The notes below the pieces were generated by a model. It did no database searches. It saw only the letters and a list, made by a program, of their open reading frames with translations, and was not told where the DNA came from. This document shows, one piece after another, positions 35,941-47,426 of a stretch of 64,000 bases of DNA. This DNA is from Ecdyonurus torrentis. Taxonomy: Eukaryota; Arthropoda; Insecta; Ephemeroptera; Heptageniidae. Each line of letters starts with the position of its first letter. The stretch's first letter is position 1. Location: positions 42,266,331 to 42,330,330 of the forward strand of contig OX439132.1 in the NCBI GenBank assembly GCA_949318235.1. Reading direction: 5' to 3'. The position numbers and the translations under genes are program-made.

Positions 35941-36310
35941 TGTATGTCAAACCAAAGTCTGAGAAAAGCTCAGACGACGGTCCAGGAAGCTCACGGAGAG
36001 TTCATTGCCTACTTTCTACAGCTGCAGTGCAAGTATCAACAACTGTACCTCTACCTAGGTCATGGTTCTACTTAAGTCGAGCCTGCCACGCCTAGTATCC
36101 ATCTAACAGCAGCCGGAGCTCTACCGAAGTGTGCTCAACGGATACTCATTAATTAAGACGTTAATTTTCGATGCCGCGTTTCGCTCCTATTTGCCTTATC
36201 TTCGAACACCGTACTCAAACACCCTGCGTACAACGGCCGTTACAGACATATGTCGTGTGCAGGCACAAAGGTAGGCTCACTCTCCGGGCTCAGGGATCAC
36301 TGGCAAGGGG
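35941..36310 (+). repeat. Exon-like GC-richer module, copy A3
   Basis: Preceded by a 3' splice-like tract CTTTTACTTCTGTACATCGCAG; begins with the hairpin GTCTGAG-AAAAG-CTCAGAC. A donor-like CACAAAG|GTAGGC lies near 36272. Every frame has stops around GGTTCTACTTAAG..ACGCCTAG..ATCTAACAG, so at best it is a non-coding exon. Confidence 0.8.
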
Positions 36311-36917
36311 TATAACTGACTTTTAACTACTTAAGTGTCTCTACTATGGACTATGCTGCATTTTGGTATGGATGTTATTAATATTCAAATTTACAATTAA
36401 AAATATACACATACATATACATCTTCGACAGCAGTTAAGAGAAGAAGAAGAGATATACACTATTTAATTAAAGTATCTAAATAAATTTGTCAAATTTAAA
36501 TTAAATAGAATCAATTAAGAAATAACACTTTACCATCATCGTTAGTATTATACTAATATGTAATGCATGGTGAATTTTAGAGTTTTTGGAATTGTTACCT
36601 TTAAATTATTATAAAAATTACAAATTTATATTAAATTCGTAGGAATTATAAAATCCTATTTAATTTCATCTAAAATTTCATACCAAACTAGATAATGGCT
36701 GTAGTAGTAATCACATTTTTTATGATCATTCCACCCATATTTAAATATTATAGATATCTATAGAAAAGGGAAATTAATATTATTTGGATTTCTATATATT
36801 ATATGAATATAAGACGAAGAGTCTTCTAAGCAAATATATATTTAAGTTCCTAAACAATAAAGAAGTAAACAATAAAATTAAAATATAGCAATGAACAATA
36901 AAATATATTTTACATCA

Positions 36918-37235
36918 TAGCTCGTTCTATAAACTACACACAAATATTGAGCACAGAATTGAGCCAGCTTTGAAAATGCTCCTTTGTTAAAAAAAGGTAA
37001 TTATGACTACGTTACCTGTTAACTACGTTTTAACATATGGTCGATCATTGTCATTTCTTCCTTTAGCACTTTGATATTGATTAAAATGAAAGAAACTCAC
37101 AAAAAAAAGTTTCATACGAAACATACGACTCACTTTTATCGGCTCAATAAACAAGATCAACCAATGAATGTGTCTTATTTTGTTGGTCAGCCAATCACTG
37201 TATAAGAGCTTCACTTTACTTTACAGAACAAGCTA
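36918..37235 (-). mobile_element. 318-bp MITE with TAGCTTGTTCT TIRs (minus), U1
   Basis: Left end TAGCTCGTTCTATAAA, right end TTTACAGAACAAGCTA. No ORF worth naming. Internal motifs GGTCGATCATTG and CGGCTCAATAAACAAG are shared by all family members. Confidence 0.85.
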
Positions 37236-38415
37236 ACTTGTTTAAGATCTTAATCCATTAATTTAGAAAGTCCTAACCTGTCGATAAGACAATTTCTTGA
37301 CTGGGACTGGGATTGGTGTAGCACGATAACACAATTTGGCAAGCAAAAAAAAGAAGAAGAAGAAAAGCATCAAAATATGAGACACAAATACATAAAACTG
37401 TTACAAAGTACAATGAGGAAAAAAATGTTATTGTATATTTCAGAATAAATCAGAATTACACGTGTCTCTGCAATAAAATAACAATAAAAAAAATAAGAGA
37501 TTAATGGATACTTTCATTGAGAAAAGTAAATGACATATTTAATATATGAAATACTCAGTATTATATTAATAAAATACATTAATAATACTAATATTCAGTT
37601 TTATGTTTCAAAGATATGTCATTGTTCTATAGTCATACCTGATGAGGCACAAGTAAACAAGACATCAGCAGTCTCAAACCAATATTATAAAATAGAAGAA
37701 AACAGAAATATAATACATTATAATATATTTCACAGTCAGAAATATTTTTATTTTAAAAACACAATTATACATAATAATACATAGTTATTAAGGCACAGTA
37801 CAATAAACACATCAACTTTTTCTCTCTCGGGTGTACAAAAAAAAAGTAAATGCAAATTACAATTAAGGAAAAGAAAAATAGAATATAATTATGCACATAG
37901 AAAAACTGAAAACCACTCATAAACTTAGTTTTAAAACTGATATACATGCACCCTGGAAGGTTGGCAACCCGCTCAACAGATATGCATAACAGGTTGCCTA
38001 TATGTAACGGCGCTAATTAGTCTAGAACTGCTTTTGATTCAAGCCAATTGAATATGTTTCGAGATAGTATCAAGTAATTATGTTAGCTTTTTAGATCATC
38101 AAAGTTAAGTATCGTTTGGAAGTTAAAACTTGGATTGGTAATTAATCTTTTTAACTAGTTTTCCAAGCACTGATATTATGATTTAATGCAAATGAATTAG
38201 AAGATTTTGCACATCCAGAATGACGTGTTGCAAATATATATTTTGTGTGATCCTTATAGTCCAGCATCGTAGAGGTCTCAGTTGAAAATTTAAACTGCAT
38301 TTTTGCACTCTTATTCAATAAACGGTTTAATTATATAATTTTATATATAGAAAATTCATTATATATATATACATACAAATACATACATACATGTAAAAGC
38401 ATTACACACTTATGT
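37236..38415 (+). repeat. Array spacer segments E-D-C
   Basis: E (GTCCTAACCTGTCGATAAGAC), D (TCATACCTGATGAGGCACAA, with a short recurrent ORF) and C (GCACCCTGGAAGGTTGGCAA) recur in the same order at 51733-52580 and inverted at 44100-44955. The D ORF is repeated with different ends each time, so I do not call a gene. (TA)/(CATA) repeats at ~38343-38393. Confidence 0.75.
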
Positions 38416-38733
38416 TAGCTTGTTCTGTAAAGTAAAGTGAAGCTCATTTACAGTGATTGTCTGACCAACAAAATAAGACACATTCATTGGTTGATCTTGT
38501 TTATTGAGCCGATAAAAGTGAGTCGAAGGTTTCGTATGAAACTTTTTTTTGTGAGTTTCTTTCATTTTAATCAAGTTCAAAGTTCTAAAAGAAGAAATGA
38601 CAATGATCGATCATATGTTTAAACGTAGTAAACAGGTAACATAGTCATAATCACCTGTTTTTAACAAAGGAGCATTTTCGAAGCTGGCTCAATTCTGTGC
38701 TCAATATTTGTGTGTAGTTTATAGAACAAGCTA
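38416..38733 (+). mobile_element. 318-bp MITE with TAGCTTGTTCT TIRs (plus), U2
   Basis: Best-preserved copy. If the element is taken as AGCTTGTTCT...AGAACAAGCT, both flanks read ATGTT, a possible 5-bp target duplication; the same flanks occur at 45901-46217 and, inverted, at 51418-51732 because the surrounding array was copied with it. Confidence 0.85.
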
Positions 38734-39340
38734 TGTTGTAAAATATATTTTATTGTTCATTGCTATAGATTAATTTTATTGTTTATACGAACTTATATTA
38801 TATTTGCTTAGAAGACTCTTCGTCTTATATTCATATAATATATTATAGAAATCCAAATAATATTAATTTCTCTTTTCTTTAGATATCTATAATATTTAAA
38901 TATGGGTGGGATGATCGTAGAAAATGTGATTATTACTATAGTCATTATCTAGTTTGGTATGAAATTTTAGATGAAATTGAATAGATATTCTAAGTTCTCA
39001 TGAATTTAATAAAAATTTGTAATTTTTATAATAATTTAAAGGTAACAATTCCAAAAACTTTAAAATTCACCATACATATACATATTAATATAATACTAAC
39101 GATGATGGTAAAATTTTTAATTTTAATTGATTCTATTTAATTTAAATTTGACAAATTTATTTAAATACACTAATAAAATGGTGTATATATCTTATTCTTC
39201 TCTAAACTATGTGTAGAAGATGTTATGTATGTGTTTGTTATTAATGGTAAATTTGAATATTAATAACATCCATACCAAAATGCAGTATAGTCAATACTAG
39301 AGACACTTAAGTAGTTAAAAGTCAGTTATACCCCTTGCCA

Positions 39341-39701
39341 GTGATCCCTGAGCCCGGAGAGTGAGCCTACCTTTGTGCCTGCACACGACATATGTCTGTA
39401 ACGGCCGTTGTACGCAGGGTGTTTGAGTACGGTGTTCGAAGATAAGGCAAATAGGAGCGAAACGCGGCATCGAAAATTAACGTCTTAATCAATGAGTATC
39501 CGTTGAGCACACTTCGGTAGAGCTCCGGCTGCTGTTAGATGGATACTAGGCGTGGCAGGCTCGACTTAAGTAGAACCATGACCTAGGCAGAGGTACAGTT
39601 GTTGATACTTGCACTGCAGCTGTAGAAAGTAGGCAATGAACTCTCCGTGAGCTTCCTGGACCGTCGTCTGAGCTTTTCTCAGACTTTGGTTTGACATACA
39701 T
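39341..39701 (-). repeat. Exon-like GC-richer module, copy A4
   Basis: Reverse complement of A3 with few differences; one change (CTGCCTAGG for CTACCTAGG) is shared with other array copies. Confidence 0.8.
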
Positions 39702-40160
39702 TTTTTGTTAGAGCTGCGAGGTACAGGAGTAATAATATACAAAATGATCATTTTTCTCTAGATCTGTAGACTGATTGAGACATAATGATATGCCTTTTGT
39801 GAGGTATTCAATATATATTTGTTTCTACAAAAATAAATCTTTTTATTATGAAGAACTTTCAAGATAAATACTTTTCATACATCAGATGCAAGCCATATAT
39901 TGAATAATTAGAAAAATGTCAACTTCAGAAAAATCGATGGACTATTTCTCCTACAAGATGTACATATTATTATATAAACAAAAAGTGCACTTATTAATTT
40001 TTTTTTATTCATTTACAATTTCGGTTGCATTTCAGTTTTTGTATATTATCTACGTACCAAATTTTGAGCTAATTAAAAAATTATTTTTCTTTTTTTTTTT
40101 TTTGAAATTTTTAAACATTAGCATCGCTGGCAGTGCAGTAATTAGACGTCTGATTATTTA

Positions 40161-41065
40161 GGAAAAAAAGTCCTTTTCGCAGTGTTAAAAGTTCAGTTTA
40201 CAGGCCATCTTTATAACGTTGGATTTACTGGACAGTCTAACAATCTTGCCTGCCTCTGGTACCCTGACTCAAAATTTTTAAATAACTTTTTTTGTTGGTG
40301 TTTAAAAATGAAGATATTCAGGCGGCAACGTGGTGGAGCTGAAGCAGCAAGTTGCTTTGGTCATCTAATTCATGACGCATACTTCAGCAATGCTGCGCAG
40401 CGAGCAGTGTTCATGAGATCTCGAGATGCGCTGGGACGTTTACTGCACTGCCATAGATGCCACTGTGGAGAATACTCTAGGAAAATTGATAACATTTTTT
40501 CTAAGAAAAGAAAATAGAAATTGCTGACAACATGCATACCATTTTTGTATGGTCTTAAAAAATTCTTTAGTAAAAAAAATTTTAAAACTTTTTTAAAATG
40601 CTACTTTATATTTAAAATGATTTTTGAAATTTAAATTTAATTTCAATTGAGACGGTAGCCATTTATTGTTGAAATCGTTCTGGACGAGTTCGCACATACT
40701 GGATAACATTTTACAGTGGCTTAATTTTTGTTTAAAGTTGTTGGAGAAATTACTGCGGTTAAATAAAATTTGAAATTCAAAATTTATTTTAGATGTGATG
40801 GAGCATTTTTTATGAAGTTTTATACCTGTACAGTTTCGATCAAATGAATAGTTACCATTTAAACTCGATGTTTTTTACCGCGTTAAATTTTGTTCAATTT
40901 TGCAACCTTGTTTATGATTATTCATTGAACTCTATATTCTCAATCACATCTATATTCAAATTCATTGAGTCTATATATTGTAATAGTTGACAAATACACC
41001 ACAAGAAGTCACCTGTGATGCACTCAGGTAGACAATCTGGCGGGTAAATATTTTGCTAGCTTGCT

Positions 41066-41104
<39 letters not shown>

Positions 41105-41286
41105 AAGAAATGCATTTAATGTTTTTTTTATGTTTCAAAATAACTGCTGACTTACCGATTTGCCCGATTAAGAGATTAAAATTAAGTTTTTTTTTATCAT
41201 TTATATCAATATGATTTGTAATGACAGCAATTTGGTAAGAAAATAGTTCGAAACTTTGTTATCAAACAAATACTTGAAAGCATTTC

Positions 41287-41383
<97 letters not shown>

Positions 41384-41850
41384 AGCAAGCTAGCAAAATA
41401 TTTACCCGCCAGATTGTCTACCTGAGTGCATCACAGGTGACTTCTTGTGGTGTCTTTGTCAACTATTACAATATATAGACTCAATGAATTTGAATATAGA
41501 TGTGATTGAGAATATAGAGTTCAAGGAAAAATCATAAACAAGGTTGCAAAATTGAACGAAATTTAACGCGGTAAAAAACATCGAGTTTAAATGGTAACTA
41601 TTCATTTGATCGAAACTGTACACTGTACACCTGTAGTAAGTGTCATGGATTAAAAGACCAAAGCAACTTGCTGCTTCATCTCCACCACGTTGCCGCTTGA
41701 ATATCTTCATTAAACAGCAACAAAAAGTTATCGGAAAATGTTGAGTCAGGGTACCAGAGACAGGCAAGATTGGTAGTCTGTCCAGTAAATCCAACGTTAT
41801 AAAGATGGCCTGCTAACTAAACTTTTAACACTGCGGAAAATACTTTTTTT
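40161..41850. repeat. Palindrome P2, centre ~41235, with (CT)n/(GA)n at its inner ends
   Basis: Arms ~40829-41070 and ~41376-41635 are near-identical inverted copies meeting at (TC)n (41071-41102) and (GA)n (41294-41374), with a unique ~190-bp centre. The left side alone also has ~40395-40828, part of which recurs at 49630-49740. A 111-codon ORF at 40182-40517 lies in the left part, but its inverted partner is broken, so it is not called as a gene. Confidence 0.85.
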
Positions 41851-42310
41851 TCTAAATAATCAGACGTATAATAATTACTGCACTGCCAGTGGTGCCTATG
41901 TTTAAAACCTTCATAAAAAAAGGAGTTTTTTAATTAGCTCAAGATTTGGTAGGCTTATATGCAATAAAAACAAAAAAAAAGCTGAAATGCAAACAAAATT
42001 GTGAATGAAAAAGAGTAATAAGTGCACTTTCTGTTTATATACGTACATCTTGTAGGAGAACTATTCCATTGATTTTTCTGAAGTTGACATTTTTCTAATT
42101 ATAAAATAAATGGCTTTCATCTGATGTATGAAAAGTATTTATCTTGAAAGTCCTTCATACTAAAAAAATATATTTTTGTAGAACCAAATATTTATTGGAT
42201 ACCTCACATATGGCATATCATTAGGTCTCAATCAGTCAACAGAACTATAGAAAAATGATCCTTTTGTATATTATTCTCTTTTACTCCTGTACGTCGCACT
42301 CTAACAAAAA

Positions 42311-42680
42311 ATGTATGTCAAACCAAAGTCTGAGAAAAGCTCAGACGACGGTCCAGGAAGCTCACGGAGAGTTCATTGCCTACTTTCTACAGCTGCAGTG
42401 CAAGTATCAACAACTGTACCTCTGCCTAGGTCATGGTTCTACTTAAGTCGAGCCTGCCACGCCTAGTATCCATCTAACAGCAGCCGGAGCTACTACCGAA
42501 GTGTGCTCAACGGAAACTCCTTAATTAAGACGTTAATTTTCGATGCCGCGTTTCGCTCCTATTTGCCACTTCTTCGAACACCGTACTCAAATACCCTGCG
42601 TACAACGGCCGTTACAGACATATGTCGTGTGCAGGCACAAAGGTAGGCTCACTCTCCGGGCTCAGGGATCACTGGCAAGA
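42311..42680 (+). repeat. Exon-like GC-richer module, copy A5
   Basis: As A3 with small changes (an extra TAC near GAGCTACTACCGAAG). The splice-like CAG before it is altered here (CGTCGCACTC). Confidence 0.8.
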
Positions 42681-43234
42681 GTTATAACTGACTTTTAACT
42701 ACTTAAGTGTCTCTACTATTGACTATACTGCATTTTGGTATGGATGTTATTAATATTAAAATTTACAATTAAAAACAAATACTTTATATACATCTTCTAC
42801 ACGTAGTTTAGAGAAAAAGAAGTTATATACACCATTTTATTTGAGTATTTAAATAAATTTGCCAAATTTAAATTAAATAGAATCAATTAAAAATTAACAT
42901 TTTATCATGGAATTGTTACCTTTAAATTATAATAAAAATTACAAATTTTTATTAAATTTATGAGAACTAAAAAAATCTATTCAATTTCATCTAAAATTTC
43001 ATACCAAACTAGATAATGACTATAGTAATAATCACATTTTATTTATGATCATTCCACCCATATTTAAATATTATAGATATCTATAGAAAAGGGAAATTAA
43101 TATTATTTGGATTTCTTTATATTATGTGAATATAAGACGAAGAGTCTTCTAAGCAAACATAAGTTCCTAAACAATAAAGAACTAAACAATAAAATTAAAA
43201 TATAGCAATGTACAATAAAATATATTTTACAACA

Positions 43235-43992
43235 TAGCTTGTTCTATAAACTACACACAAATATTGAGCACAGATTGGGCCAGCTTTGAAAATGTTCCGT
43301 TCTTAAAAACAGGTGATTATGACTACGTTACCTGTTTACTACGTTTATACCAGTGGCGTAACTACCAGGGGAAAAGAGGAGGAAGTTCCCCCGGGCCCGT
43401 CGACTTCTGGGGGCCCGTCGGCTTCTGGGGGGGCCCGTTGATGCTTGGCGCAAAAAAAAAAAAAAAAATATTTATAATTATAAAAAAATTTGGTAATATT
43501 AAATTTTATGTTGAAAAACAGTGTTTGAAAGTTAAAGTAGATAAATCTAATAATATGCATTTTGAGACAGAGTGTATTAATATTAACCTCAATTTTTTAC
43601 TGTCACCACCTTTCTATAAATGTCTTCTTGAAATATCATATGTATATTTTTTCTATTTATAACAAAAATTAATTATTGACAAAAATAAAAATCATGTATG
43701 ATAGGCCATATTAACGATTTTTTTTTTTTTTTTTTTTCATAAAAGTGACACTTGTTAATTTTCATTATAAAAAATAGCTTAAAATTTCAGTGCCATGCCC
43801 CCCTTTTCAAAAATTTTCGACTGCGGCGCGCATCCCCCCTACTCCCCGGCACTGTCTTCCTTTCGGGGGGCCCGTGTCAGATTTTTTCCCCTGGCCAAAA
43901 TTTTGAAGTTACGCCACTGGTTTATACATATGGTCGATCATTGTTATTTCTTCTTTTAGAACTTTGAACTTGATATAATTGAAAGAAACTCA
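43235..43992 (-). mobile_element. TAGCTTGTTCT MITE, split by a hAT insertion and 3'-truncated
   Basis: Runs 43235-43350, is interrupted to 43927, and resumes to ~43992, where homology stops at GAAAGAAACTCA. Confidence 0.8.
43351..43919. mobile_element. Non-autonomous hAT-like element, 569 bp
   Basis: TIRs CAGTGGCGTAACT and AGTTACGCCACTG; perfect 8-bp duplication GTTTATAC at 43343-43350 and 43920-43927. Subterminal GGGGCCCGT-type motifs are mirrored at both ends. No transposase. Only this copy of the host MITE carries it, so it is younger than the array duplications. Confidence 0.95.
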
Positions 43993-44099
43993 TTGACATT
44001 TTATGTAAACCTATAAAAACAGGAAAAGGAAGTGCCGGAAGCGGAAATCACGTGACAGTAAAAGTGGGAGAAAACTTCGCAGTAGCAGCAAGCTAGGTC

Positions 44100-45760
44100 T
44101 GAGCTCCTCCCACTTTTAACGTCAAAAGCTAACATAATTACTTGATACTATCTCGAAACATATTTAATTGGCATGAATTAAAAGCAGTTCTAGCCTAATT
44201 ACCGCCGTTACATATAGGTAACTTGTTAAGCATAGCTGCTAAACGGGTTGCCAACCTTCCAGGGTGCATGTTTATTAGTTTTAAAACTACGTTTATGAGT
44301 GGTTTTCTATGTGCATATTTATATTCTATTTTTCTTTTCCTTAATTGTGATTTGCATTTACTTTTTTTATATACACCACAGAGAGAGAAAGCTGATGTGT
44401 TCATTGTACTGTGCCTTAATTACTATGTATTGTACTTGTATAATTGTGTTCTTAAAATAAAAATATTTCTGACTGTGAAATATATTAAAATGTATTATAT
44501 TTCTCTGTTTATCTTCTATTTTATAATATAGGTTTGAGACTGCTGATGTCTTGTTTACTTGTGCCTCATCAGGTATGACTATAGAACAATGACATATCTT
44601 TGAAACATAAAACTGAATATTAGTATTATTTATGTACTTTATTAATATAATACTGAGTATTTCATATAATAAATATATCATTTACTTTTCTCAATGAAAG
44701 TATCCTTTAATCTCTTATTTTTTTATTGTTATTTTATTGCAGAATAACGTGTAATGCTGATTTATTCTGAAATATACAATAACATTTTTTTCCTCATTTT
44801 ACTTTGTAACAGTTTTATGTTTTGTGTCTCATATTTTTGATAATTTTTTCCTTCTCTTTCTTACTTGCCATAGTGTTTTATTGTGCTACACCAATCCCAG
44901 TCCCAGTCAAGACATTGTCTTATCGACAGGTTAGGACTTTCCAAATTAATGGAAAAGCACACACGGGCCGGCCACGGTCTATATACACAGCCCGGCATTC
45001 GCCATGACAGCCTAGAGAAACCGTGGAAACGTCTAGGCAGGCTGATTGGTGCAATCACGTCAATCATGCACCCCCCGAATGCTGTGCGTCATCATGGTAT
45101 GCATTTAAACATGCATCGTGCACGTGTCTCTGCAATAAAATAACGATAATAAAAAGAGATTAATGGATACTTTCATTGAGAAAAGTAAATGATATATTTA
45201 TTATATATTATCAAATATTCAGTATTATATTAATAAAATACATTAATAATAAAAATATTCAGTTTTATGTTTCAAAGATATGTCATTGTTCTATAGTCAT
45301 ACCTGATGAGGCACAAGTAAACAAGACATCAGCAGTTTCAAACCAATATTATAAAATAGAAGAAAAACAGAAATAGAAATCATTATAATATATTTCACAG
45401 TCAGAAATATTTTTATTTTAAAAACACAATTATACAAGTACAATACATAGTAATTAAGGCACAGTACAATGAACACATCAGCTTTCTCTCTCTTGCGTGT
45501 ATAAAAAATAAGTAAATGAAAATCACAATTACGAAAAAAGATATAGAATCTAATTATGCACATAGAAAACCACTCATAATCTTAGTTTTAAAACTGATAT
45601 ACATGCATCCTGGAAGGTTCGCAACCCGCTCAACAGCTATTCTTAAAAAGTTGCCTATATGTAACGGTGCTAATTAGGCTACAACTGCTTCAAGCCAAAT
45701 GAATATGTTTCGAGATAGTCTCAAGTAATTATGTTAGCTTTTTATCCAGCATCGTATAGG
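44100..45760. repeat. Palindrome P3 (C-D-E inverted against D-C), centre ~44.95-45.1 kb
   Basis: C (44250) and D (44575) in minus orientation, E to ~44955, then a unique GC-richer ~165 bp, then D (45300) and C (45620) in plus orientation. Confidence 0.8.
44956..45120. other. Unique GC-richer centre of palindrome P3
   Basis: Contains GGCCGGCC, CCCGGCATTCGCC and a Cys-poor open stretch on both strands; no similarity to other parts of the window was found. Possibly an insertion into E. Confidence 0.5.
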
Positions 45761-45900
45761 TTTCAGTTGAAAATTTAAACTGCATTTTTGCACTCTTATT
45801 TAATATATGGTTTAATTATATAATTTTATATATAGAAAGTTCATTATATATATATACATACAAATACATACATACATATAAAAGCATTACACACTTATGT

Positions 45901-46217
45901 TAGCTTGTTCTGTAAAACAAAGTGAAGCTCATTTACAGTGATTGGCTGACCAACAAAATAAGACACATTCATTGGTTGATCTTGTTTATTGTGCCGATAA
46001 AAGTGAGTCGCATGTTTCGTATGAAACTTTTTTTGTGACTTTCTTTCAATTATATCAAGTTCAATGTTCTAAAAGAAGAAATAACAATGATCGATCATAT
46101 GTATAAACGTAGTAAACAGGTAACGTAGTCATAATTACCTGTTTTTAACAAAGGAAAATTTATGAAGATGGCTCACTTCTGTGCTCAATATTTGTGTGCA
46201 ATTTATAGAACAAGCTA
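45901..46217 (+). mobile_element. TAGCTTGTTCT MITE (plus), U4
   Basis: Intact TIRs and ATGTT flanks as at 38416-38733. Confidence 0.85.
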
Positions 46218-46806
46218 TGTTGTAAAATATATTTTATTGTTCATTGCTATATTTTAATTTTATTGTTTAGTTCTTTATTGTTTAGGAACTTATGTTTGCT
46301 TAGAAGACTCTTCGTCTTATATTCATATAATATATATAGAGATCCAAATAATATTAATTTCTTTTTTCTTTAGATATCTATAATATTTAAATATGGGTGG
46401 AATGATCATAAAAATAATGTGATTATTACTATAGTCATTATATAGTTTGGTATGAAATTTTAGATGAAATTGCATAGATTTTTTAAGTTCTCATGACTTT
46501 ATTAAAAATTTGTAATTTTTATAATAATTTAAAGATAACAATTCCAAAAACTTTAAAATTCACCATACACATACGATGATGGTAAAATGTTAAATTTTAA
46601 TTGATCCTATTTAATTTAAATTTGACAAATTTATTTAAATACTCTAAATAAATGGTGTATATATCTCTTTCTTCTCTAAACTACGTGTAGAAGATGTTAT
46701 GTATGTGTTTGTTTTTAATTGTAAATTTGAATATTAATAACATCCATACCAAAATGCAGTATAGTCAATAGTAGAGACACTTAAGTAGTTAAAAGTCAGT
46801 TATAAC

Positions 46807-47174
46807 TCTTGCCAGTGATCCCTGAGCCCAGAGAGTGAGCCTACCTTTGTGCCTGCACACGACATATGTCTGTAACGGCCGTTGTACGCAGGGTGTTTGA
46901 GTACGGTGTTCGAAGAGGTGGCAAATAGGAGCGAAACGCGGCATCGAAAATTAACGTCTTAATTAATGAGTATCCGTTGAGCACACTTCGGTAGTGCCCC
47001 GGCTGCTGTTAGATGGATACTAGGCGTGGCAGGCTCGACTTAAGTAGAACCATGACCTAGGCAGAGGTACAGTTGTTGATACTTGCACTGCAGCTGTAGA
47101 AAGTAGGCAATGAACTCTCCGTGAGCTTCCTGGACCGTCGTCTGAGCTTTTCTCAGACTTTGGTTTGACATACA
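46807..47174 (-). repeat. Exon-like GC-richer module, copy A6
   Basis: Reverse orientation; intact hairpin; F lead-in cut short after TTTTTTGTTATTAGTATTAG. Confidence 0.8.
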
Positions 47175-47317
47175 TTTTTTGTTATTAGTATTAGTTATTA
47201 GTATTAAGGACTTTCAATATAAATACTTTTCATGCATCAGATGAAAACCATTTATTTTATATTTAGAAAAATGTCAACTTCAGAAAAATCGATGGACTAG
47301 TTCTCCTACAAGATGTA

Positions 47318-47418
47318 CAGGTCTGGCCAAAAGTTTCCGAACGGGGCAGCGGTATGGCCGCTGCGTTTTCTGGTTACGGTTTGCCTGTGCAACTCGTTCG
47401 GGAACTTTTGGCCAGCTG
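47318..47418. mobile_element. Tc1/mariner-type MITE, 101 bp
   Basis: TIRs CAGGTCTGGCCAAAAGTTT and AACTTTTGGCCAGCTG, flanked by TA on both sides (47316-47317; 47419-47420). Uninterrupted relatives at ~42040 and ~50190 show the empty site with a single TA. Confidence 0.9.
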
Positions 47419-47426
47419 TACGTATA

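Larger units (their letters stand above)
35504..37235 (+). repeat. Inverted-array unit U1 (plus orientation)
   Basis: Order: F (from ACTGCACTGCCAGCGATGCC), module A, G, then the TAGCTCGTTCT MITE in minus orientation. The mirror of this order occurs at 38416-40160. Confidence 0.85.
38416..40160 (-). repeat. Inverted-array unit U2 (minus orientation)
   Basis: MITE, G, module A and F in inverse order to U1; about 90% or better by eye over long stretches. Confidence 0.85.
41851..43992 (+). repeat. Inverted-array unit U3 (plus orientation)
   Basis: F, A5, G and the MITE as in U1, but the MITE is split by a hAT-like element and lacks its right end. Confidence 0.85.
45901..47315 (-). repeat. Inverted-array unit U4 (minus orientation)
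   Basis: MITE, G, A6 and part of F; F is then broken by two nested insertions (47318-47418; 47427-49484) and continues at 49485-49630. Confidence 0.85.

Noticed and set aside
37530..37784. Recurrent ORF containing VIPDEAQVNKTSAVSN (also near 44600, 45250, 52130)
   Set aside because: Lies in array segment D; ends differ in each copy and there is no domain. Conserved because the array is young.
40182..40517. 111-codon ORF with Cys/His near its end (HCHRCHCGEY)
   Set aside because: Inverted and partial copies of the same DNA at 41640-41830 and 49700-49950 break the frame; no family recognised.
42255..42446. ORF ending QQLYLCLGHGST in every exon-like module
   Set aside because: The 5' part reads through AT-rich lead-in that would be intron if the splice-like site were used, and the frame is shifted in other copies.
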